A stretch of 19,234 nucleotides of DNA from Thermovenabulum sp049701175. Lineage in GTDB: Bacteria > Bacillota > Thermosediminibacteria > Thermosediminibacterales > Thermosediminibacteraceae. Location: assembly GCF_049701175.1 (NCBI RefSeq), contig NZ_JBNATW010000038.1, positions 1-19,234 on the forward strand, given 5' to 3'. The notes beneath the pieces are model-generated. The model was not told the origin of the DNA. It did not search any database and was given only the letters and a program-made list of their open reading frames with translations. How positions within the stretch are numbered: position 1 is the first letter of the stretch; every line of letters begins with the position of its first letter. A program made the position numbers and the translations under genes. Below, piece by piece: positions 13,052-19,234 of the stretch.

Positions 13052-14506
13052 TTGGCAATTGTAACTCCTGATAACATACTTAAATTGCTTTATTCATATA
13101 ACCCGTGGTGGCGAAATGGAAAGATACCCGGAGATTTTGTAAAGCCTGTAAAAAGGATAGCATATTATGAAACCATGAAAATGTTTATACATCCCGAATT
13201 AAGACGGTTCGTAATTCTTTCGGGGGCGAGGCGTGTAGGAAAGACTACGATACTTTATCAAATTATTGAAACTTTATTGGAAAAAGGGATTGAACCAAGA
13301 AAAATAATATATATTTCCTTTGATCATCCGCTTTTAAAATTTTGTAGATTAGACGATATAATTGAAATTTATGAAACAAATATATCATCATCGGAGGATG
13401 CTTTTCTATTTTTTGACGAGATTCAATATGCTCCAGACTGGGGAAATTGGTTAAAGGTATATTATGACACAAAACCTAATTGGAGAGTTGTTGCGACAGG
13501 TTCTGCAAGCCCTGTATTGGTTCAAGGTGCCAGCGAAAGCGGTGTAGGAAGGTGGACCGTCCTTCATGTTCCTACGCTTTCTTTTTATGAATATTGTGAA
13601 CTTTTAAATGTAGAGAGTAAGCTTACTGAGTTTGTAAATGACATATTAGAATTAAATAGGCTAAACAGGTATGAGATAAATAATATTATGAATGCTCTTT
13701 CTCCGCTGCAAAGGTATTTTTTTCGTTATTTAATTGTTGGGGGATTCCCCGAATTAGCTTTGTCGAAAGATGATTTTTTTGCTCAAAGGATTTTGAGGGA
13801 GGATGTAGTTGATAAAGTTTTGAAGCGGGATATACCATCCTTATTTAATATTCGCAATGCTTCGGTATTGGAAAAGGTATTTTTATATCTTTGCTTTAAT
13901 TCATCAAATATAATAAATATAGCTACTATGAGCAAGGAGCTTGACAATACACCTTCAGCAACTTTATCTAATTATATAGAGTATTTGGAAGAAGCGAATC
14001 TTATATATATTAGTTACCCGGTTAGTCTTGACGGAAAGCAAATATTAAAAGCAAAACCAAAAATTTATATTGCTGATGCTGCAATAAGAAGCGCAGTTTT
14101 AATGCTGGATAATGTGCTGATTGAACCGGAAGAGATGGGAATAATGGTTGAAACCACGGTTTATAAGCACTTAGTTTCTTATTATAACCGAATAAGGGCG
14201 AAGATTGGATATTATAGAAAGACAGGGGGTAATGAAAAGGAAGTGGATGCTGTTGTTGAGCTTCCCCAGGGGAAGGTTCTTTTTGAGGTGAAATTTAGAG
14301 AAAACCCCGTGATTAAGGAAAGCGATGCGATTATAGAAATGTCTAAGAATAGCAGTGAAGTAATCGGTTCATTTATAATTACCAAAAAGGCGGAAGATTA
14401 CGGGAAGTTACCTGTAGATACAAAAGTCCCAGTAATGCGCATACCTGCTTTTGCATTTTTGTATATTTTGGGTTATTTGGAAAAAATAAAGTTTGCATGT
14501 AATTAG
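13052..14506 (+). CDS. AAA+ ATPase with C-terminal DUF4143 nuclease-like domain
   Basis: A 484-residue fusion. Residues 50-180 form an AAA_14-type ATPase: Walker A GARRVGKTT (58-66, K64), Walker B AFLFFDEIQ (D122-E123), and a sensor-like VVATGSAS. The C-terminal third matches the DUF4143 layout, with IYIADAAIRSAV and then GNEKEVDAVVELPQGKVLFE and VKF, a D...E-x-K arrangement like a PD-(D/E)XK nuclease core. Proteins of this family are widespread, variable in number between strains, and without a settled function; involvement in DNA handling or defence is only proposed. TTG 13052 follows a perfect AGGAGGTG by 7 nt. The gene is alone between its own promoter and the next one, with no clear terminator afterwards. 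No truncation seen. Confidence 0.85.
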   Translation: MAIVTPDNILKLLYSYNPWWRNGKIPGDFVKPVKRIAYYETMKMFIHPELRRFVILSGARRVGKTTILYQIIETLLEKGIEPRKIIYISFDHPLLKFCRLDDIIEIYETNISSSEDAFLFFDEIQYAPDWGNWLKVYYDTKPNWRVVATGSASPVLVQGASESGVGRWTVLHVPTLSFYEYCELLNVESKLTEFVNDILELNRLNRYEINNIMNALSPLQRYFFRYLIVGGFPELALSKDDFFAQRILREDVVDKVLKRDIPSLFNIRNASVLEKVFLYLCFNSSNIINIATMSKELDNTPSATLSNYIEYLEEANLIYISYPVSLDGKQILKAKPKIYIADAAIRSAVLMLDNVLIEPEEMGIMVETTVYKHLVSYYNRIRAKIGYYRKTGGNEKEVDAVVELPQGKVLFEVKFRENPVIKESDAIIEMSKNSSEVIGSFIITKKAEDYGKLPVDTKVPVMRIPAFAFLYILGYLEKIKFACN

Positions 14507-14528
14507 TAAAGGATTTTTCTTTAAAAAA

Positions 14529-14563
14529 TTGTTTGTAAATTTTATAAATGGTAAAATTATACT
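14529..14563 (+). promoter_or_regulatory. Candidate promoter upstream of the first AAA-ATPase_like gene
   Basis: TTGTTT (14529-14534) and TAAAAT (14552-14557) are 17 bp apart; TATACT at 14558-14563 is an alternative -10 box paired with TTGTAA at 14533 (19 bp). The gene start is about 50 bp downstream. Confidence 0.4.
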
Positions 14564-14614
14564 AAGAGAATTTTTTTATTAAATGAATGAACTGTATAAA
14601 TAGAGGTGAAAAGA

Positions 14615-15796
14615 GTGAAAAAGCTTCCCATCGGGATACAGGATTTTAAGAAACTGGTTGAAGGGGACTATATATACGTGGATAAAACTAAATATATATA
14701 CGAATTGGCCTCATCGTCAACGCCGTATTTCATATCAAGGCCAAGGAGATTCGGGAAAAGTTTGACGGTGTCAACGTTTTTTTATTTGTTTAAGGGAGAA
14801 AAGGAGCTTTTTGAAGGGACTTATATATACGATAAATGGGAATGGAAAGAATATCCCGTTATAAAGATAAGTATGACCGAGATAAACTCAACGGATTCAG
14901 ATAGTGTAGAAAGAACGTTATTGTTGAAGCTTGAAAGGATATATGAAGAGTATGGTTTAAAAGTTCGCACGGATGATATAATAGTGAGGTTTAGTGACCT
15001 TGTGTATGAGTTATCAAAGAGGGGGAAAGTAGTCATATTAATAGATGAATACGACAAACCCATACTTGATCATATAATGGAACCAGAAATAGCAAAAAGG
15101 TAAGGGAAATACTGAGGCTTTTTTATTCAACGATAAAAGATTTGGACCCGTATTTGAGGTTTGTGTTTATAACGGGGATATCAAAATTTACGAAGGCGGG
15201 GATATTCTCTTCTTTGAATAATTTGAATGATATAACCATAGATAGAGAATACTCTCAAATGATGGGGTATACGCAGGAAGAGCTTGAAAGGTATTTTAAA
15301 GGATATATAAACAAGGTATCGGAAGAATTGAGTGCTACAAGAGATGAATTATTGGATAAGATAAAGCATTATTACAATGGTTTTTCCTTTGATGGGGAAA
15401 ATTTTGTATATAATCCCTTTTCTATATTGAATTTTTTTAGCAAAAGGAGGTTTGACAATTATTGGTTTGAAAGTGGAGCACCATCGTTCTTGGTTGAGTA
15501 TATTAAAGAAAATAAGGTTAAGATAGATGATATAATAGGAGAGTATGTCAATAGCTATGATTTGACGACGTATGAGATAGAGAATGCACCCCCGAGTATT
15601 TTTTTCGTTCAATCGGGGTATTTAACATTTAAGGATAGAAATGAAAAGAAAGGATATTTACTTGATTTTCCGAATAAGGAAGTAAAGGATAGTTTTTCTA
15701 AACTGATTATGCTGGGAACGTAATGTAAATTTGGTAGGAATAGCGATAGACGAGGAAAAGCGGAATTTAAGGGAGTATAGTATAGAGAGGATTTAA
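14615..15796 (+). pseudogene. AAA-ATPase_like/PDDEXK_9 gene, frameshifted and lacking its nuclease core
   Basis: GTG 14615 (GAGGTG 6 nt upstream) starts MKKLPIGIQDFKKLVEG, and the ATPase part follows with SRPRRFGKS (Walker A, K48) and VVILIDEYDKPIL (Walker B). At 15100 one base is missing: the frame closes at 15103, but the true continuation REILRLFYSTIKD, DPYLRFVFITGISKF, SLNNLNDITID runs on in another frame to 15723. There the protein stops after FPNKEVKDSFSKLIMLGT. The last 23 codons of the family (VNLVGIAIDEEKRNLREYSI and ERI) appear in a third frame at 15725-15796. Compared with the intact neighbour at 15884, about 125 residues are missing, including every nuclease catalytic residue. It therefore carries a frameshift and a deletion. 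Confidence 0.85.
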
Positions 15797-15883
15797 ACTT
15801 ATATTACATCTGCCCTATTTCACCATTTACCTATTTTTAGGAGTATAAAAGACAGCAAAAATTCGGCTTCTGGGGTGGATATA

Positions 15884-17428
15884 ATGAATAAAAAGTTGCC
15901 CATCGGGATTCAAAGTTTCAAGGTAATAAGGGAAGAACCTTATTACTACGTTGATAAAACTTTTTTTGTCAAGAAACTTGTTGACAATGGGAAGTATTAT
16001 TTTTTATCCCGACCCAGGAGATTCGGGAAGAGCTTGTTTGTGGATACGTTAAGATGGGCTTTCCTTGGCAAAAGGGAATACTTCGAAGGCCTTTACCTTG
16101 AAAATAATTGGGATTGGGATAAAAAATACCCTGTAATATCTATCAGCTTCGGGAGCAGCGGTGTAAGTAATGTTGAAGATTTAAAGGTAATGGAAAAAGA
16201 AATAATACTGAGAAACTGCAGGGAGTACGGAATCGAATTAGAATTCGAATCTGTTACCGGGAAATTTTTTGAACTAATACAAAAATTATACGAAAAGTAT
16301 AATGCTCAGGTCGTTATACTTATAGACGAATACGATAAACCGATTCTGGACCGTATTGAAGAAAAAGAATCGGCTTTGGCAATCAGGGAAGAGCTTAAAA
16401 GTTTCTATTCCGTAATAAAAGATGCGGACCAATATATTAAATTTGTTTTCATAACGGGGGTAAGCAAATTTTCTAAACTATCCTTATTCAGCGGCTTAAA
16501 CAATCTGCAGGATATAACTTTAAATCCCGAATATGCTGTCATTTGCGGTTATACGCAGCAGGAATTTGAAAAGGTATTTTCGGATAGATTGCAGGGGGTT
16601 AATTTAAAAAAGGTAAGGGAATGGTACAATGGCTACAAATGGCTGGGGGAATCCGTTTATAATCCTTTCGATGTTCTTTTGTATCTGAGCGAAAAAAACT
16701 TCCGCCCTTTCTGGTTTGAGACGGGCACTCCTACTTTTTTGATCAAACTGATGATTGGCAATAAATATTACATACCTTCCATGGAAGATTTAGAAGCCGG
16801 AGAGGAACTTATAGGCAGCTTTGATGTGGAACAAATTTATGCTGAAAATCTTTTATTTCAAGCGGGATATTTGACGATTAAAGAAAAGCTTGGGAACGAG
16901 GGGTTAATAAGATACAGACTCGGTTTTCCAAACTTAGAGGTAAGGTATAGCCTCACAAATCATTTATTGAATTATCTTGTGGAGGACTACAGGAAAAAGG
17001 AAATAAATAGAACCGCTCTTTTTAAATCGGTTTTAGAAAACGATTTTGAAAAAATGAAGGAAGTTTTCTACTCATTTTTTGCTTCGATACCTGCGGAATG
17101 GTATAGGAAGAATGATATTTCCGGGTCCAAAGGATATTATGCGAGTATTTTTTACTGTTATTTTTCATCCTTAGGGTTTAAAGTAATTGCTGAAGATGCA
17201 ACAAATTATGGGAAAATAGATATGAGCGTGATTATTAATAAAAAAGTGTATATATTTGAGTTTAAAGTTTTAGAATATATTCCACAGGGTAGTGCACTTT
17301 CTCAATTGAAGCAAAAGAGATATTTTGAGAAGTATTTGGCAGAATATGAGGAGATATACCTTATTGGAGTGGAGTTTAGCAAGGATGAAAGGAATATAGT
17401 GAGTTTTAATGTGGAAAAAATTAAATGA
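15884..17428 (+). CDS. AAA-ATPase_like protein with C-terminal PD-(D/E)XK nuclease domain
   Basis: An intact 514-residue fusion of the PF09820-type ATPase and PF08011-type (PDDEXK_9, once DUF1703) nuclease. N-terminus KLPIGIQSFKVIREE and YYYVDKT, Walker A-like SRPRRFGKS (42-50, K49), Walker B VVILIDEYDKP (D148-E149), then FVFITGVSKFSKLSLFSGLN and EWYNGYKW. The nuclease core is complete: D446 (KIDMSV), E459-F-K461 (YIFEFKV) and Q474 in SALSQLKQKRY. The biological role of this abundant family is unknown. ATG 15884 is chosen since GGGGTGG lies 5 nt upstream; a GTG three codons earlier is inside that site. It follows a dead copy of the same family and faces a third copy on the other strand, with a shared terminator between them. 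Confidence 0.9.
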   Translation: MNKKLPIGIQSFKVIREEPYYYVDKTFFVKKLVDNGKYYFLSRPRRFGKSLFVDTLRWAFLGKREYFEGLYLENNWDWDKKYPVISISFGSSGVSNVEDLKVMEKEIILRNCREYGIELEFESVTGKFFELIQKLYEKYNAQVVILIDEYDKPILDRIEEKESALAIREELKSFYSVIKDADQYIKFVFITGVSKFSKLSLFSGLNNLQDITLNPEYAVICGYTQQEFEKVFSDRLQGVNLKKVREWYNGYKWLGESVYNPFDVLLYLSEKNFRPFWFETGTPTFLIKLMIGNKYYIPSMEDLEAGEELIGSFDVEQIYAENLLFQAGYLTIKEKLGNEGLIRYRLGFPNLEVRYSLTNHLLNYLVEDYRKKEINRTALFKSVLENDFEKMKEVFYSFFASIPAEWYRKNDISGSKGYYASIFYCYFSSLGFKVIAEDATNYGKIDMSVIINKKVYIFEFKVLEYIPQGSALSQLKQKRYFEKYLAEYEEIYLIGVEFSKDERNIVSFNVEKIK

Positions 17429-17433
17429 AAATT

Positions 17434-17458
17434 AGCCCGCTTTTAAAGCGGGCTTTTA
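17434..17458. terminator. Terminator between the two convergent ATPase-nuclease genes
   Basis: AGCCCGCTTT (17434-17443) pairs with AAAGCGGGCT (17445-17454) and is followed by TTTT. It starts 5 bp after the stop of the plus-strand gene, and on the minus strand it follows the stop at 17456 with an A/T-rich tail, so it can work in both directions. Confidence 0.8.
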
Positions 17459-19023
17459 AACTATCTTACACCTCCCACTTTTTCCCTTTAAAGCAATACC
17501 TGCTTTAACGATATTGCTAACCCTTTCCCTTAAATCTACCTCGTATCTTTTTTCTTCAATCTGCTCCAGGGCTTTTAAAGCTGTTTTTTCTAAATCCTCA
17601 TTATCTGATACTTTAAACTCTATTATTACAGCTCTTGGCAATTTTTTATCTATCACAACAACATCATATCGCCCAAATCCGCTTTCCCTTTCGGATTTTA
17701 CCTCAAATTAAACTCTCTTTCAAAGGCTTTTTCATCTTTATTAAATAAGTGTTCTAACAACTGCCCTATTTTGGGGTATTCTATACCAAATCCTTTAAGC
17801 CAGTTTAATATGGTTGTTTTATAAAAAGAAAGCACTTCTTTATTGGGTGGGATGAGCTTACATACCCATTGGCCAAAATCTGTATTAAGCTCTTTTTCTT
17901 TTGGAGTTAGATATCCTCCGAATAAAAACAGCCCCCACATTGCGCTTTCGTTTATTTTTCCGTTTTCGTATTTTAAGTCCCTCAGAGCGGATGTGGATTC
18001 TACCATTTCTGTAATGGGTTTACCGTTTAAAAGTTGTTCTATTTTTATTTTTATTTCAGAAGTGCTTTTCAGGATTAATTCTCTAATTAAATCATTGCTG
18101 GAGGTATTTATCCAGTAAGGCTGTGTTATGTTACGTCTAATGCATTCTATAACGCTCCATGGGTTGTATATGCCGTCGGTATTACCGAATTTGTATCCGT
18201 TATACCATTCCTTTATTTCTTCATATCTATCCAGCATGTTAAAGTCTGAGAGCATTTTCTTTACTTCATCGTCGGTAAAGCCGAAGTAGGAGGAATAAAA
18301 GTCGTCGAGGACTGTGTATACTACGAGGTTGTTTAGTCCTGAGAAGATGTCCTCCTTTGCGACCCTGTAGACACCTGTTAAGAGCCCTTTGAATAAAGAT
18401 GTGTTTCCTTTGAGGGCAGCGGTGAGCATACCCCGCATGAAGTCAACTGCTTTTTCGTAGTATCCATTTACATATCCGCTTTCTATGGGAACGTCGTATT
18501 CGTCTATGAGGAGGATTACTTTTTGATTCCAGTGAATTTCGAGATATTTGGTTAACCTTGAAAGGCTATGCCTAAATTCGTTTTCTTTTAGCTCTTTTTT
18601 TAATAAGGCTTTTATGTATTCTTTGTCAAAATCCAAAATTTTTTCACTATTTATAAGGTAGATGTGTTCTCTATAAGCGTTTTGCAAGGCTTCAAAAATG
18701 GCATTAAAAGTGTCTTCCCACGAGTTTGCTTTTGCATCCTTAAAAGTGATGTGGATTACCGGGTATTTATTCATATGTTTTGAAGCGATGGGGTCATCGT
18801 ATATCTTCATGCCTTTGAAAAGGTAGGAATAGTCTTTTTCATTGGAAAAGAAGTATTTAATCATGGAAAAGTTGAGGCTTTTTCCGAATCTTCTGGGGCG
18901 GGTAATTAGGATTGCGTTTGCGCCGTCAAGGAGCAGGTCTTTAATGAGCCCGGTTTTATCGACGTAGTAGTAATTTCCCTCGATTATGGTTTTAAAATCA
19001 TCTATACCTGAAGGTAAAAGCAA
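17456..19023 (-). pseudogene. AAA-ATPase_like/PDDEXK_9 gene with an internal deletion
   Basis: On the minus strand TTG 19023 (GGGGTG upstream) begins MLLPSGIDDFKTIIEGNYYY, then TRPRRFGKS (Walker A, K48) and VILLIDEYDVPIE (Walker B), GLLTGVYRVAKEDIFSGLNN, EWYNGYKFG and IYNPWSV. The frame is open for 441 residues to 17698, ending EREFNLR. Right there the family sequence jumps: in another frame EVKSERESGFGRYDVVVIDK, then KLPRAVIIEFKVSDNEDLEK, continue to the end at 17456. The nuclease core (D of GRYD, E and K of IEFK) is thus kept but cut off from the ATPase by loss of a stretch between the two points plus a frame change. A product from ATG 17656 would contain only the last 66 residues. It is a different branch of the family from the two plus-strand copies. 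Confidence 0.85.
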
Positions 19024-19053
19024 TTTATCACCCCTTAATGTTTGGTTGAGATT

Positions 19054-19062
19054 ATTATATCA
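19054..19062 (-). promoter_or_regulatory. Extended -10 promoter of the minus-strand ATPase-nuclease gene
   Basis: On the minus strand TGATATAAT lies about 30 bp before the TTG start at 19023. It is the same nonamer as the extended -10 at 11400. No clear -35 hexamer is seen 17 bp upstream. Confidence 0.5.
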
Positions 19063-19185
19063 CAATTCTTGATTGGTGGGTTTTATTTTAGATATTTACC
19101 GATGCGCAGCTTGAATTCTGTTGAAGCTGTTGATATTATAACGTTTTTGGCTAAAATTATAAATACAAAATTAGCTAAAATGTTG

Positions 19186-19234
19186 TATTTCTGTGATAAT
19201 GTCATATTAAAATTTCTCAGTGAAAATGTCACTT
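19186..19234 (+). repeat. Repeated ATGTCA words at window edge, possible IS end
   Basis: GTGATAATGTCATA (19193-19206) and GTGAAAATGTCACT (19220-19233) are similar blocks 27 bp apart, with an AT-rich spacer. Such spaced repeats of a ten-base word resemble transposase-binding sites at IS21-type termini. The window ends before any transposase gene could be seen, so this is tentative. Confidence 0.3.

Noticed and set aside
17514..18118. Plus-strand open frames at 17514-17711 and 17843-18118
   Set aside because: Both are opposite to the minus-strand ATPase-nuclease gene, whose conserved motifs continue through them.
19102..19234. Open frame from ATG 19102 to the window edge (44 codons)
   Set aside because: No ribosome site, no recognisable motif, AT-rich, and it passes through the possible IS end repeats.
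1..19234. CRISPR arrays, tRNA, rRNA or riboswitches
   Set aside because: I looked for regularly spaced repeats and cloverleaf-like or conserved RNA motifs and saw none.

Overview
The window looks like an accessory region from a low-GC Gram-positive anaerobe, probably a thermophilic member of the Clostridia. This rests on AT-rich coding DNA, strong AGGAGG-type ribosome sites with frequent TTG/GTG starts, Clostridia-like MurJ and GalU proteins, and several AAA-ATPase/PD-(D/E)XK genes of a kind common in such genomes. The species assignment is inference from sequence feel, not from a search.

Left part (1-8890): an eroding exopolysaccharide gene cluster. It begins with an IS3 orfB relic, followed by a GT4-like glycosyltransferase (289-1416). 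Next comes a nested insertion: a complete IS3-family element (1728-3009) sitting inside a heavily deleted IS21-family element whose right end is at 3266. The IS21 end cuts into a gene of which only the last 33 codons remain, and these overlap the next glycosyltransferase by ATGA. An apparently intact block follows: GT4 (3363-4559), an EpsG-like polymerase (4556-5611), GT4 (5638-6738) and GT4 (7011-8138). After that come wrecks of rmlA (glucose-1-phosphate thymidylyltransferase) and of the C-terminal half of another GT4.

Middle (8922-11302): murJ, a MOP-family lipid flippase, overlaps galU, UDP-glucose pyrophosphorylase, by 4 bp. Their GC content and codon use differ visibly from the AT-rich glycosyltransferases. 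GalU would supply UDP-glucose for the glycan, and the flippase could export lipid II or the lipid-linked repeat unit. The operon ends in a clear terminator.

Right-centre (11400-12930): a small module made of a DUF3467-type gene with a stop at codon 5, a BECR-like nuclease candidate, and an overlapping DUF2283-type protein. A diverged second copy of the galU tail lies on its far side. A truncated VapC-like PIN toxin on the minus strand follows, with no antitoxin visible.

Right (13052-19023): four ATPase-nuclease fusion genes in a row. One is an AAA_14/DUF4143-type protein (intact). Three are AAA-ATPase_like/PDDEXK_9-type: one frameshifted and without its nuclease core, one intact, and one on the minus strand with an internal deletion. 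The window ends in repeats that could be the edge of another insertion sequence. The overall picture is a hot spot of insertion, exchange and decay beside a polysaccharide locus. The most interesting uncharacterised pieces are the BECR/DUF2283 pair and the ATPase-nuclease array.
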